Shown here in pieces: positions 1 to 9,981 of a stretch of DNA of 64,000 bases. A program made the translations under genes and the position numbers. The notes under the pieces are model-generated. The model was not told the origin of the DNA. It ran no database searches and was given only the letters and a program-made list of their open reading frames with translations. This stretch comes from Forficula auricularia (taxonomy: Eukaryota; Arthropoda; Insecta; Dermaptera; Forficulidae). Each line of letters opens with the position of its first letter. Positions within the stretch are counted from its first letter, which is position 1. The stretch lies in NCBI GenBank assembly GCA_024734495.1, contig JALMQS010000225.1, positions 5,401,226-5,465,225 of the forward strand, written 5' to 3'.

Positions 1-12
1 CTAATCATTGTT

Positions 13-46
13 CTGAAGAAGATTAAATAATTAATCGAAACAGTGA
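13..46 (+). ncRNA. Hammerhead-like motif, degenerate
   Basis: CTGAAGA at 13-19 is followed by a perfect 6-bp stem (GATTAA/TTAATC, loop ATAA) and then GAAAC at 37-41. This is the order of a hammerhead ribozyme core: CUGANGA, stem II, GAAA. The expected cleavage triplet is not intact, because GAAAC is followed by AGTG. I infer a decayed copy of the motif seen at 22.9, 31.7-31.9 and 60.5-60.7 kb. Any inverted partner would lie left of the window. Confidence 0.3.
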
Positions 47-212
47 TAAGGGAAAATTTCTTTTTCTCGGCTGCCTCCTTTTCTCTTAATTTATAATACA
101 GTCATGTATTCATTTTTTTTTTAATTGATTATTTATAAAATATCTATATCTACTTACATCTGCTTCCAATTTTTTCGGTAATAAAGAGAAACATTGTCGT
201 TTCGACGTTTCG

Positions 213-345
213 TTTTTTTTTTTTTTTTTTTTAATTATATTGATGTAGAAGGAGATACACCAGACGGTCCATCCCCTAAAGGCCTGTATGGACTTGTCTC
301 TCCATAGTGAATAGAACAGAGTAGAAGGAAAGGAAGCCGGGATCA
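213..345 (-). mobile_element. Jockey-like LINE 3' end, short fragment
   Basis: A T20 tract (213-232) is the poly(A) tail of an element on the minus strand. The next ~100 bases (acaccag...ggtcc...cccctaaagg) match the 3' untranslated end of the Jockey-like copies at 55.9 and 15.1 kb, including the short stem around the conserved CCCCT. No coding sequence remains. Confidence 0.55.
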
Positions 346-384
346 CGAGCCAAATCTCAAAAAGTTAGATATAGTCTAATTTAC

Positions 385-580
385 TGAGTTTTTAGGGGGC
401 TTGAGCAGTGGTAAATTCTCCGCGCGATAAATTAGGTTAAATTTATCTCCCACTTAATTTGTATTACCAGACCCTATACTTACAGAAAAAATGTCTGGGT
501 ATAGCCGGGAATCGAATCCAAGACCTCCGGGTTGCCAACCAGTTATGCTGACCATTACATCAGGTAGGCGGCCGTCACCT
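385..580 (-). mobile_element. tRNA-derived SINE
   Basis: Read on the minus strand, an A-box-like segment (TGATGTAATGGTCAGCAT, around 545-562) and a B box (GGATTCGATTCCCGG, around 505-519) have tRNA spacing, with a possible anticodon stem between them. About 110 bases of unrelated body follow. This is the layout of an RNA polymerase III transcribed SINE. It lacks a clean target duplication, and I could not fold it as a working tRNA. Confidence 0.5.
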
Positions 581-692
581 TATTAAGCGAATTTCTATTT
601 ATTTTTAAATGATGTGTTAATTTCTTACAATAAAATAATCAAAAATATTGTATTCAAATGACATATGCACCGTAAAATTTTCTATAGAATTC

Positions 693-737
693 CATGCCCA
701 AAGGAATGAAACAACCCTTCTGAAATAATAAAAATAA
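693..737. repeat. SINE body remnant
   Basis: About 45 bases (aaaggaatgaaacaaccc, then ttctga and an A-rich run) match the stretch just after the B box in the hairpin element at 16.35-16.40 kb. It is probably a headless fragment of that tRNA-like repeat. Confidence 0.35.
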
Positions 738-786
738 TACATCTATATTTCAAACTTAGGTTATTTATAGTGAAACATAATATAAA

Positions 787-865
787 TTATATTAGATTGG
801 AGTTGGTGGTGTTTTACTAAAAGTGGGAGAGTTATGAAACACCACCAACTCCAACTTAATATAAC
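787..865. repeat. Small hairpin MITE
   Basis: Arms of about 28 bases (787-814 and 837-864) are near-perfect inverted copies centred on TTGGAGTTGGTGGTGTTT and its complement, with a 22-base loop. There is no coding capacity. It is a foldback of unknown family. Confidence 0.5.
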
Positions 866-1022
866 ATCTATACTTTTATTATAATCGGCTTGCGCGACGA
901 CGCCGACGTGATTTTTTTTAATTTTAAAACCCCTAATAGTTCATGACAAATAAAAGTTATTAAAATTAGGAAAGATAAATTATTATTTTAAAACTCACTG
1001 CGAAGTCCAGGGGCGTAGCCCA

Positions 1023-1090
1023 TCGACCAGCAAGTTGCCCATCGAAGGCGGGCTTTGCAGCTGGTAATACATAACGTAGTATTTAATCTT
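1023..1090. repeat. Dispersed repeat shared with 49,985-50,055
   Basis: The stretch CGAAGGCGGGCTTTGCAGC and its flanks match 49,985-50,055 over about 65 bases (cagcaag...cgaaggcgggct...gcagctgg...ataacgta). Just upstream, CAGGGGCGTAGCC (1007-1019) resembles hAT-type terminal sequences, but no inverted partner was found. Confidence 0.4.
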
Positions 1091-1359
1091 CCCTCTAGAT
1101 TTTCAATACAACAACATTGTATTATTATAAGTTGATAAAGGTGTAAATATTATAAATAAAAAAATAATAACTTATGTAATTAAATGTATAATATGTTGAA
1201 CTGCTTAGATATAATTAATTAATATATTATAATTAATGAAATATTCTTTTGAAGATATTATATTTATATCTATGTGTATAATTCTAATGAACGATTGTAA
1301 TTGTAGTTGTTGCAAGGTATAGAAATGAAACTCCCTTTTTTTTCCTTTTTCATCCCCGT

Positions 1360-1610
1360 GGGGAGGTTTTTCAAAAAACTTTGTCGTTTGTGTGTTGAGG
1401 CAAAGAAGGGTCGGCCAGGGTGGAAACTTGAGTGAGAAAAAGAGGGTTTGGCTTAAGGCTCGAGTTTTTTTTTTTTTTTTTTTTTTAGAGGGTCATGAGA
1501 GATAGGGGAGGGTGTGTCGGGGGGTCGTTAAGATGCTGGGTTGCGCTCTGCCCGCGGCCAAAGCCCTTGTGACCGCGAGGACGACTCCGCCCGCGCCCTT
1601 TTCTCATTAG
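1360..1610 (-). mobile_element. GC-rich segment with poly(A) tail, probable retroelement 3' fragment
   Basis: A T22 tract (1465-1486) is followed by about 120 bases that are far more GC-rich than the surroundings (gcccgcggccaaagccc, ccgcccgcgccc). On the minus strand this reads as a GC-rich segment ending in poly(A), as in a 5'-truncated LINE or SINE insertion. No RT motif, A/B box or target duplication was recognised. Confidence 0.3.
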
Positions 1611-1954
1611 ACCTTGACTCTTAATAGCGCATCCGATAATAGGTCATTAGGCGTAATACCATTCGATTTCTGCATCTATTTCTGCACAACCATTGTCTAC
1701 AAATTTTTTTTATTGATCTACAAAATACAATTAAATAAGTTACAAATGAAAAATAAATTTTTATCTTTCTCTTTTGTTTTTACACGCTTTATACAATTAG
1801 CTTCACTTGTAAGTAAGTTGGTTGTAAACCCGATCTAGAATAACGATTTTATCCTCCTTCTAATTGTCGAATCGATTTGAAACTCTGGAAGTATATGTAA
1901 TTCAGGTGACAATACAATATTGTATACATCAAACAAATAAATAATATATATTAC

Positions 1955-2031
1955 AGATATATCATCTCGATATATATGTGTGTATGTTTATTTGCATCAA
2001 GCAGAGGACAACCTCTTTGTTTCTCTTTCTG
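1955..2031. repeat. Dispersed repeat with TTTGCATCAAGCAGAGGA core
   Basis: This matches, in reverse orientation, 22,788-22,863, including the stretch gatatatcatctcgatata and the core tatttgcatcaagcagagg. Other copies lie at 7,031, 16,568, 58,011, 60,395 and 61,120. At 22.8 and 60.4 kb the same repeat sits beside hammerhead-like motifs, so it is probably part of that element's terminal region. Confidence 0.5.
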
Positions 2032-2309
2032 ACAATACAATAATTTTAAGCAATCGAGCTGAAAAAATTAACAAGTGGGGCGAAATTTGGAAATTATAGT
2101 CCCTTGTTCCAAAGTCAACCAAAAATTTGTATACATCATATGTGGGCTCCCAGAAGGGTAAGAATTCAAAAATAACAAAAGCGGTGAAATTGGAAAAAAT
2201 ACACTAGACTCTTGTCAAATTTAGATTTAGTTTAGCGATAGACCAAAAAATTAAAAAGTAAATTATGGTATAAAAAAATAAAAAAGACGCTTTTTTCAGT
2301 AATGAAATA

Positions 2310-2400
2310 AACAGTATAAACTAATGTAATGAACTTTTTTTGTCTACCCCATTGACTTAATTATTGGAGATATAAAAGTTAATTACATTAGTTTATACTT
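2310..2400. repeat. Hairpin MITE
   Basis: The inverted arms agtataaactaatgtaatga (2311 on) and its complement (about 2377-2399) flank a 40-base loop. It has no coding content. Confidence 0.4.
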
Positions 2401-3406
2401 TTTGGCACGTGTTTTTTTAAACTATAATTTATTTTATAATGTGATAAAATTGTATCTGAAAAAATTAATTTATTATTTAGTAGTATTAAAAAATAGCCAT
2501 TCAAATCAACATTTTGACAGGATCTCACTTGGCACAAATCCAATACTGATATGTGACAGTCAATCATCCAGCCCTTCACTGGAAGATGTCACAATATGTG
2601 ATCTTGTCGAGAGAAAACTTCGGATTTATGCCCTAATGAACTGTTCCACCGAATACCTACTACGGATAAATATAAAGAAAAAAATTAATTTAAGCAAAAA
2701 GTAAAATATCAAAAGACAAAATTTTTTTCGAAATTCGTGCATATTTTAAAACCATTTTTTTACAGAATGAACTTTATACAGCACTTTCTTTTCATGTCAT
2801 TGTCTCAGCCAAAGACAAAGCTTTTATTTAAATAATTATTTTATTAAAAATTAACTTACCTAGCAATATTGGGTAACAACTTTTTTCGGAATTTAAAATA
2901 CGAAGTGTGCTCACTCTCCATACGATAGGATCAATACAAACATTGGCCACAATAGTCCAAGACCATATTATATATAATAAGCAATCAATTTTGTTCTGAC
3001 TGTTTACATATATTTAATGAGTATTGTTAATGTATTGTTGATGTATGTAATGAAGTATTGTTAATGTATAATTTTATAATTTTGTAAATTGAGGCTTTTA
3101 GCCGTTGAAAATAAAATAAACAAATATATTTTTCATCTGGAAGTACGGAAAAAAATTAGTCTAAAATTTAAATAGTTCTTCGTAATGGAAATACAGACAT
3201 TTCGGAAAGAGAATGAACTTTCTACCACTTTCTGTTATTGAGTAATCGAAGATGTCGAAGTCAAAACACACAGAAAAAGACAAAAAATTATTTTTGAAAA
3301 TTACTTTGCTAAAAATCAATGTAAAGATACATTTTATTACAGGTTAAATATTAAAAATCCCAATTCTAATTCTAACAGGGTCCATTGCCTTGGAACGTTT
3401 TAATAT
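2401..3406. other. No gene recognised
   Basis: AT-rich sequence. A stretch at 3010-3120 (repeated 'attgttaatgta', then tgaggcttttagccgttg and A-rich sequence) looks like a LINE-type 3' end, but no reading frame supports this. Short open frames here have composition typical of chance. Confidence 0.4.
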
Positions 3407-3599
3407 TGTTTGTTTTTTATAAAAGGTTTTATTTATTATAATTTCGATTATTTGCCCATAAGAATTGGAGATTTACGTTATTTTGTCATTGATTATATCA
3501 TCAGAACTTGACCAAATTAATATGGGACCACCTCTAAGGTATCTCCTTTCCAATAAAAAAAGAATCATCGAAATCGGTCCTTAAACAAAGAACTTATGG
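3407..3599 (+). repeat. CGACTTC-family repeat, left part, split by insertion
   Basis: This is the left half of a dispersed repeat whose fuller copies are at 58,770-59,670 and 61,755-62,998 (ttattataatttcgatta, ggagatttacgttat, accaaattaatatggg, gaatcatcgaaatcgg). It breaks at 3600, where the hAT-like palindrome is inserted, and resumes at 5012. Confidence 0.6.
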
Positions 3600-3607
3600 G
3601 TAAACAT

Positions 3608-5003
3608 TAGGTGAGTCAAAAAAATCCATTATTTTTTTTACAAGTGAAACGGAAAAATGGGTTGCTAGACACCTTAAAAAATTATTTCTAAATATGAGCT
3701 CTTAATTTCAATAAGAAGATCCTCCGCATCGGAGTTTTTTATTTTTTCTCAGTCCAATAGAAAAAAATTCATACCTCATCATTAATTGATTATACAGAAA
3801 AATGTTCTTGAAGAATTTCGTAGGAAATTTAATGCTCTACAAAAAAGGTGTCTTATATTTTTTCTAATTAATAGAGATTGTGGTGTTGGTGCAAAGTGAA
3901 ACATCTTTAATAAAGATAAGAGTAAATAAATATTATATTTAATATTGATTTACTATGAGTTAAGATTACTAGTCACTTATTTCACATTAAAATTTCAATG
4001 TGAAATAAGTAGACCTAGCATCCTTAACTCATAGTAAATCAAATTAAATATAATATTTATTTACTCTTATCTTTATTAAATTTTTTCATACAAACCTCAC
4101 CATTTGAAAGATAGAGAAGATTTAAGTTTGATTATTTTAAGCATCAAATTTCATTTTCGTTTTGTCAGATTTTGTAACTCGATTAATAAATTGCTATTCT
4201 AAAATTCCCCGCATATTACAAATTTTTTGTAGAAATTAACTCTCCTATAAAAAAGGTGCCTTATGTTTTTGGCGATTAAATGTATTAGCGACTGAAAGAT
4301 ATATATATCATCGTGTTCTTCTATGTGTAAAGATTTCGAGAGTTTTCGATTCAGATGTATCGAAGAATTTCAATTTAATTTATAAGTTTTGAGAACATTT
4401 ACACGAATTTTAAATTTTTATCAACTGAGAACCTTCGAAATATTGACAAAAAATGAAGTTTGTATGAAATTCATAAATTAAATTGAAATTTTCGAATATC
4501 TAATCAAAAACTTACAAATCTTTTACACATGAAAGTTTGATGATGAATATCTTTTGAACAGCAATTTAATCGCCAAAACATAAGACCACCCTTTTACAGA
4601 GCAGTTAATTTCTTATAAAAATTTGTATTGCGAATTTTATAATAGCCATTTATCGTCTAGTTATAAAATTCATAAACAAAAATGAAATTTGTCTTAAAAT
4701 AATCAAAATTCAATCTTCAATATCTTTCAAATGGTGAGGTTTACAGAAAAAATATAAGACACCTTTTTTGTAGAGCATTAAATTTCCTACTAAATTCTTT
4801 TAGAACATTTTTTCTGTACAAATAATTAATGATGAGGTATGATTTTTTTCTATTGGACTGAAAAAAAATATGAAACTGCGATGCGGAGGATCTTCCTATT
4901 AAAATTAAGAGCTCATATTTAGAAATAATTTTTTTAAGGTGTCTAGCAACCCATTTTTCCGTGTCACTTGTAAAAAAAATAATGGATTTTTTGACCCACC
5001 CTA
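3608..5003. mobile_element. hAT-like foldback element with 8-bp target duplication
   Basis: This is a 1,396-bp palindrome. The ends read TAGGTGAGTCAAAAAAATCC on the left and, complemented, TAGGGTGGGTCAAAAAATCC on the right. The arms extend over hundreds of bases: 3608-3870 pairs with about 4737-5003, and 4086-4260 with about 4560-4740. The same 8 bases, GTAAACAT, flank both ends (3600-3607 and 5004-5011). An 8-bp duplication and TAGGG-type ends are typical of hAT elements. There is no transposase frame, so it would depend on an autonomous relative. It interrupts a CGACTTC-family repeat, which dates it as younger than that repeat. Confidence 0.7.
3869..4085. mobile_element. Nested hairpin MITE inside the hAT-like element
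   Basis: The left arm of the surrounding palindrome is continuous with its partner except for this ~215-bp insert. The insert is a foldback: about 3908-3988 pairs with 3992-4078. A near-matching ATTTTTTC sequence on both sides suggests a target duplication of about 8 bp. A second copy of its left half lies at 61,290-61,412, starting gagattgtggtgttggtgc. Confidence 0.6.
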
Positions 5004-5011
5004 GTAAACAT

Positions 5012-5202
5012 ACATAACAAAAAAGATCCAATACCAATGAAAAAAAACAGGAATAATCGGGAACTAGACTGAACCCAATGCAAAAAAAATCATCGAAATC
5101 GGTTCACATGGTAAAGAGAAATAAAGGTTCAAACACAAAAAAATAAAAAAATAAACACATTCCGTTGAATTGATAACCCCCTTCTTTTTTCAAAGTCGGT
5201 TA
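5012..5202 (+). repeat. CGACTTC-family repeat, right part
   Basis: This continues the repeat begun at 3407 (ccaataccaatgaaaaaa, actgaacccaatgcaaaa, ending ttcaaagtcggtta), after the hAT-like insertion. Removing 3608-5003 and one target duplication restores the order seen at 59,460-59,660. Confidence 0.6.
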
Positions 5203-5819
5203 AGAAGAATACACTAGATATTATCAACTATTGAATCTGAAGTGTTATGTAGGATTTTTGTGATTATATGTCATAATGGTTGATTTCATCCCCTGGGGAA
5301 TCGAGCAGGAGTACCAAAATGATATCCGGGTTTCACCTCCGAGAGAACTGGTCTCAGTAAATTTGTTATACATATAATAAAAATAATGGCAAATATTAAG
5401 GGGCACCACCAAAATTCGAAGAGTGGTCTCTTGTGACCACCTAATAAGCATAATCCACTTTTCCGAGAAGTTGGTAAAAATTGCCTATCTTTTGAAAAAT
5501 CAATTGTGGCAAAACGGCTGAACTGATTTTAACTTTTAAGTTGATATCCGGCTGAGAAATTTTATGCTCTTTCATTTTGAAAAGAATGAAACTTTCTGTC
5601 AGACGCATGGTTTTCGATTTATAAGCAAAAATCTGAAAAAGTTAAGAATTTTCGTGGTTTTTAGGCCCTCAAAATTGGTAAATGATCTAAAATTCATGTC
5701 GCTCTGTGATTGGTGGTCAGACGATACGTCCGCCTCCTGGCTGCAAATGTGGCAAGTACTGGTGGCAAATTTTGTCTCTACGAAATTTGAATATGACCGG
5801 GGACGATTGGGAAGTCTGC
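5203..5819. other. No gene recognised
   Basis: Apparently single-copy sequence in this window. The longest open frame (88 codons, plus strand, 5564-5830) has no recognisable motif. Confidence 0.4.
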
Positions 5820-5821
5820 TA

Positions 5822-5917
5822 CCCAGGTAACCACAATATCCTAAGAATATTCTAAGGATATTCTAAGGACATTTAAATCTTCTTAGAATATTCTGAGGAT
5901 ATTGTGTGTTACCTGGG
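5822..5917. mobile_element. 96-bp MITE with TA target duplication
   Basis: Terminal inverted repeats begin CCCAGGTAACCACAATATCC and are mirrored at the right end (GGATATTGTGTGTTACCTGGG, one base looser). TA sits at both edges (5820-5821, 5918-5919), as expected of Tc1/mariner-type transposition. The interior is itself rich in aatattcttagg/cctaagaatatt. Confidence 0.65.
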
Positions 5918-5920
5918 TAT

Positions 5921-5934
5921 GGGGGGGGGGGGGG
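5921..5934. repeat. Poly-G tract, 14 bases
   Basis: An uninterrupted run of 14 G starts three bases after the MITE's right target duplication. It is unusual in such AT-rich DNA. A second G-rich run lies near 14,343-14,363. Confidence 0.9.
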
Positions 5935-6079
5935 CGAGATCGGCCCCTCCGCCCCCTTGTCCTTTGGTGAGTGACCAATTTACTATTATAACAAAACAAA
6001 TGTCCCTACATAGAATAAGGTATTTGAAATAAAAGTCTACCGGGCGAACCTACTATTGAATTACACAAAAATTTTCAAT

Positions 6080-6240
6080 TATTTTTTTGCTCATTCCGTG
6101 TTGAAAAATATCTAGAACGTGGAAAAAATTATATTGAACAAAGATTTTTTTCTGTCTGTGTGTCTGCATTCAGATATCTTCGACAACTTAAGAACGAAAA
6201 GTCCTAGAAAGTTCATTCATATGCTAAAATGATTGCATTT
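6080..6240. repeat. Diverged copy of the ctgtctg/cagatac repeat
   Basis: The string of tctgtctgtgtgtctgcattcagatatc, then aatttaag-like sequence and agaaagttc, parallels 35,980-36,080, 40,340-40,430 and 47,330-47,430. It is an old dispersed repeat with no frame. Confidence 0.35.
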
Positions 6241-6365
6241 CCAAAACGGAGAACTGAGGATGAAGGTTAAACATTCGAAACTATAGAATCTAACAAATAA
6301 ATTATATATTATATTGTATATGAAAAAGAAAAAAAATATTGATTGTTTATATAAATGGAAATAAA

Positions 6366-7018
6366 TTACAAATCTTTTATCAAAAACAATCCAAAACACG
6401 TTTATGCAAAAGCCAAACGTTTCAGGAGAATTTCTCCCTTTTTCAATGACAAATTTTTTTCAAAAAAAGAGAAAAAGTTGCTTTCTCTAAAATTTAGAAA
6501 TCAACACTAAGATATTAAATATTTTTATGAATAGACAATTTTACAGATTGTCTTGGTGACTAGATTACATTTAAATAAAAATATAAGTATTTATGAAAAT
6601 TTATTTTTCTCTAAAATTTTTTATAAACATTCGAAAAACAATCCATATCTGACCTTTTATTAATCGAATTTTTATGTTATTTAAAATTTTTATCATTTCG
6701 AAAATTAATATTTTTTCCAAGTTATATTCTTTAATTCTAAAATTTTGGGATTAGAAAAGTCAAAATTGTGTTTGAGGTTAAATTAATGGTTAGCCAGCAT
6801 TGTACATTCGGAATCTTTATTTAAAGGTAATCCTTGGTTACCAAGATAATCTGTACAATTGTCTATTTATAAAAATACTTAATATTTTCGTGTTGCTTTC
6901 TAAATTCTAGAGAAAGCAACTTTTTTTTCTTTTTTTTTTGAAAAAGGGAGAAATTCTCCCGAAACGTTTGGCTTATGAATAAACGTGTTTTGGATTGTTT
7001 TTTATAAAAGATTTGTAT
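6366..7018. mobile_element. Foldback element with hammerhead-like arms, family F1
   Basis: The left arm (about 6366-6570) and right arm (about 6830-7018) are inverted copies. The ends read acaaatcttttat and ataaaagatttgt, and both arms include ccaaaacacgttt. Each arm has TTGAAAAAGGGAGAAA, then ttctccc and GAAACGTTTGG reading outward. This is the position of stem II plus GAAAC in the better hammerhead motifs, but the first core block is degraded (TTGAAAA). Related copies are at 30,558-30,800, 17,440-17,690 and in part at 14,030-14,130. Confidence 0.6.
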
Positions 7019-7030
7019 TTTTTCATATAT

Positions 7031-7085
7031 TGTATATGTATATATTTATTTACATCAAACAGAGGACAACTTAATTTTTGTTGTT
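7031..7085. repeat. TTTGCATCAAG-type repeat, short copy
   Basis: tatttatttacatcaaacagaggacaact is a slightly diverged copy of the core found at 1,978 and 16,576. It lies directly beside the F1 foldback. Confidence 0.4.
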
Positions 7086-7559
7086 GTGTTTAATAAATAG
7101 TTATAATTAATTATGGGTGATTTAAAAATGAATTTAACCTTCAAGCTGAATCTTTATTTCAAGTCTGCTCAAACCGTTAGCAGACATGAGAATTGCCTCA
7201 TCAACAAAATTTGCAAAGAGCCTAGTGATTTTTGAAAAAATTTTCAATTTTTTCTCTAATTTTCTATATATCCTTCGAGTCTCTTTCCATTAATTACAAC
7301 AGAAATGTTTGTCGTCTCTGTTTTCAAATATATTTCGGTAAATTTTACGACAATTAAACATTCTGATATTCATTTGCCAATGCAAAATGCTTTTTCTGTT
7401 ATTGATCGATCCCAAATGGCTAATTCTCTGCATGAACTTAGAATTGAATTGCGCTTGCAATCAAATAGAATGAAAAAAGCTCGTTTGATTAGCACTTTGT
7501 CTAGATAGTAATGATTTCTCGCTAACTCAAAAAAAATGAACATTCTATTTGATCGGGAT

Positions 7560-7790
7560 AAAGTTTAGTGGAAGCAAAAATTGCGATAGGGTGAAAAAAA
7601 TTGTTCCAAGTGGCAAGGAGCGAGTTCCAGTCTCTGGAGATCATAGGGATAAAAGAGTTGGCGAAAGCGCTTGTTCGATTTTTATCCAATTTGACAGCGA
7701 AGGGTTGCTGAGCGTTCGAAAACAGCGTGTATCTCGTAAAGAGGGCTTAATTGATTAGGGGATAATTGATTTCAGCTCGAATAAGTATAA
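7560..7790 (-). pseudogene. Jockey-like LINE ORF2 C-terminal fragment
   Basis: Complemented, this matches the last ~75 codons of the Jockey-like frame at 14.9-15.0 kb and the copy at 56.05-56.28 kb (shared blocks such as gagttccagtctctggag, agttggcgaaagcgcttg, tctcgtaaagagggctt). It lies beyond the RT domain, in the C-terminal tail of ORF2. It carries stops and no 3' tail. Confidence 0.55.
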
Positions 7791-7861
7791 TGACGTTAAC
7801 TGGGAAGCTCACAGAATATCCGTTCGGATTCTTGTTTCTTATTCCAACCAATGAATTTGTC

Positions 7862-7876
7862 TATGTTCTTTTAATA
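7862..7876. repeat. Target-site duplication, left
   Basis: TATGTTCTTTTAATA is repeated exactly at 8891-8905 and brackets the RTE-like insertion. Confidence 0.8.
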
Positions 7877-8890
7877 TATATATACACATATATATATTTG
7901 CGAGTTTGTTACGGCAGGCGCCGCCTCTCGCTTCCCAGTCACCAAACGTGTCTGTCGTCCCTGTCGCCATCGTTAAGGCCTCGTGCTTCCATCGCTTCCC
8001 GCACATCTTGGTTCCAACTTTTTGGTGGTCTACCGCGCTTTCTTCTCTCTGGAGTTTGCCATGTCCAAATTTTCTTTGGCCACCGACTCTCTGGCATACG
8101 CCGCAGATGACCGTACCATAAGAGACGTTTGGTTTCAATGGTGTCCAATATCGTCCCATCCACCTCCATTATCCCTCTCCCTGTTTCGTTCCTGATATGT
8201 TGGATTCGCGATATTCCTGCAGACCTCCTCCAGAAGTCCATCTCCAGGGCACACAGTCTTGAAGCATTGCGTTTATTTATTTCCCATATCTCTGATCCAT
8301 ATGTTGCGATGCTCTCTATTATTGTTCTCTATATAGCCATCTTATTTTTTTTTATATTTTTCGGCTCCATAGTACTGGGTTGAGCTGCTTTATTGCTCTC
8401 CTGCTTTGGTTTATTTTGTTCCTTATGTCTACGTCGCTTCTCCCTGAATCCGGGATTGTTACGCCCAGGTACTTAAAGCTACGACAATTACTAATGATAT
8501 TATTCCCGAGAATAAGGTCTCTTCCCTGATCTCCAAAGACTAGGTATTCGGATTTCTGGAAGTTAATCTCTAGTCCCCACTTCTCATATTCCTTCCTCAG
8601 CTTCCTCACCATATACGAGGAATCTTCCTCATCTGCAGCGATCACCAATTGGTCGTCCGCGAAAAGGATGTTGTAGAGCGGATCATCCCCTATCTGAATT
8701 CCCATATTACTGCATTTGCGCTTCCAGTGTTATAGTGCGGCCTCGAGGTATAGTTTGAAAAGAGTAGTCGCAAGAGAGCAACCCTGGCGCAGGCCCTTCG
8801 AAACTTCAAATTCCCCAGCTACTTCCTTCTCCAGCTTGATTGCGCTTGTACATCCCTCGTACAGTCTTCTGGTGGCCCTGATGTAGGCGT
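7877..8890 (-). pseudogene. 5'-truncated RTE-like non-LTR retrotransposon (reverse transcriptase)
   Basis: This encodes the C-terminal half of a reverse transcriptase on the minus strand. In order are a GLRQGCSLATTLF motif (near 8790-8830), an in-frame TAA (near 8740), the catalytic FADD box as NILFADDQLVIAADE (near 8650), FQKSEYLVF, FKYLGVTI (near 8465), and downstream, after a frame change near 8350, the LLWYGHLRRMPESRWPKK and RRKRGRPPKSW tail of this LINE type. The 3' end is a TATA/CACA microsatellite-like tail (7877-7896) rather than poly(A), as in RTE elements. A 15-bp exact duplication flanks it. Stops and the frame change make it inactive. The clade is inferred from the C-terminal motif and tail only. 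Confidence 0.85.
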
Positions 8891-8905
8891 TATGTTCTTT
8901 TAATA
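8891..8905. repeat. Target-site duplication, right
   Basis: This is the second copy of TATGTTCTTTTAATA. On the minus strand it contains TTAAAA, a common nick-site context for LINE endonucleases. Confidence 0.8.
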
Positions 8906-9680
8906 CCTCCCATTATACTTGACTGGAGGTTAAATTAGCTTCAGAGTCAATATAACATTCAGATTAACTTCCAACAAATAGAAACCTAATTTTATGTTTT
9001 AAATAATGAATTCAAAATGAGGCATGATCCAGATAAATTGATAATAAAATGGTTCATAATAGAGAGTCGATTTAGATAAGATGAAGGGGAATAAGTTTGT
9101 TTCTTGACTTAACCCGCATACCCATTTGGCCACTCCTTTATTTTGAACTTAACTAAATCTTTAATTGTCTTCTCAGAGAGAGAGAGAGAGGACAGAGTCT
9201 TAATCCAATTTCTTTTTTATTATTCTTTAGATATTAATCGTTATAAAGAAGTAAAGCAAAATATATCATTTAGTAAATATCTATGAGAAATAAATCAAAG
9301 ATCGTGTTTTCTCTTTGATTTAAATGAATACCAACAAAAACAAAACAAATTCAAATTCATTGCTACTCTGAAAATAGCACCATTCACGGTGGTCCCTCGC
9401 TCCTGAATAATCCATGAACTGGTGTTTATTCTCTAAATGAATTATTTAGGAAAATGGGATCTCAATATTTAATTTATATAATTACAATCAAGATCCAAAG
9501 TTGACTAAATTCTAGGCGCAAAAACACAAATTTCCCGAACAGCCTATTTGAATCAAAGACCATGAAGAGGTGTGAGGCTGTCATAATGGGCGCCTCAGTC
9601 GTATCTTACCTCTCTTAGATTAAGCACATATCCTCTGTGGGGAAATCTGCAAGGAAGCTTGGATTCCTATATAGGTGTAG
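8906..9680. other. No gene recognised; (AG)n tract
   Basis: AT-rich sequence with an AG microsatellite at about 9175-9192. No frame or repeat match was identified. Confidence 0.4.
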
Positions 9681-9981
9681 CAGTGGCGGCGCCAGCTTTT
9701 TCTTTTCGGTTGGGCGATACTCGGTAGAAAAATTTGGAGGGTGAGCTCTGAGGTGGGCAGCAAAATGTGAAAAATTCAGATTTTTGTATAATTTAGATAT
9801 TCTTTTTTAATATTTTAGGTATAATGTATAATTGTTTTATAAAGTATATAAAGCGAAGATTTACCTTTTTTTATATTATCAAGTCGGTTTTTCAATATTT
9901 TTTGCTTAAATTCTCAATTTAGCAGCCTGGGCGAGAACAACTCAGTTTGGGCGCTAGCCCAACCTCCTAGCGGCACCACTG
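9681..9981. mobile_element. hAT-like MITE, 301 bp
   Basis: The ends are imperfect inverted repeats: CAGTGGCGGCGCCAGC on the left, and complemented right end CAGTGGTGCCGCTAGG (12 of 16 match). Further in, the left end has ggttgggcg and the right end gttgggct after complementing. CAGTG-type GC-rich ends on AT-rich filler are typical of non-autonomous hAT elements. A convincing 8-bp target duplication is not visible. Confidence 0.5.

Noticed and set aside
1007..1019. CAGGGGCGTAGCC as a hAT terminal repeat
   Set aside because: No inverted partner or 8-bp duplication found; mentioned only as a note.
2402..2704. 100-codon frame
   Set aside because: Overlapping open frames on both strands, low-complexity ends, no motif.
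7305..7508. 67-codon plus-strand frame beside the Jockey remnant
   Set aside because: No recognisable motif, no start or splice context; treated as chance.
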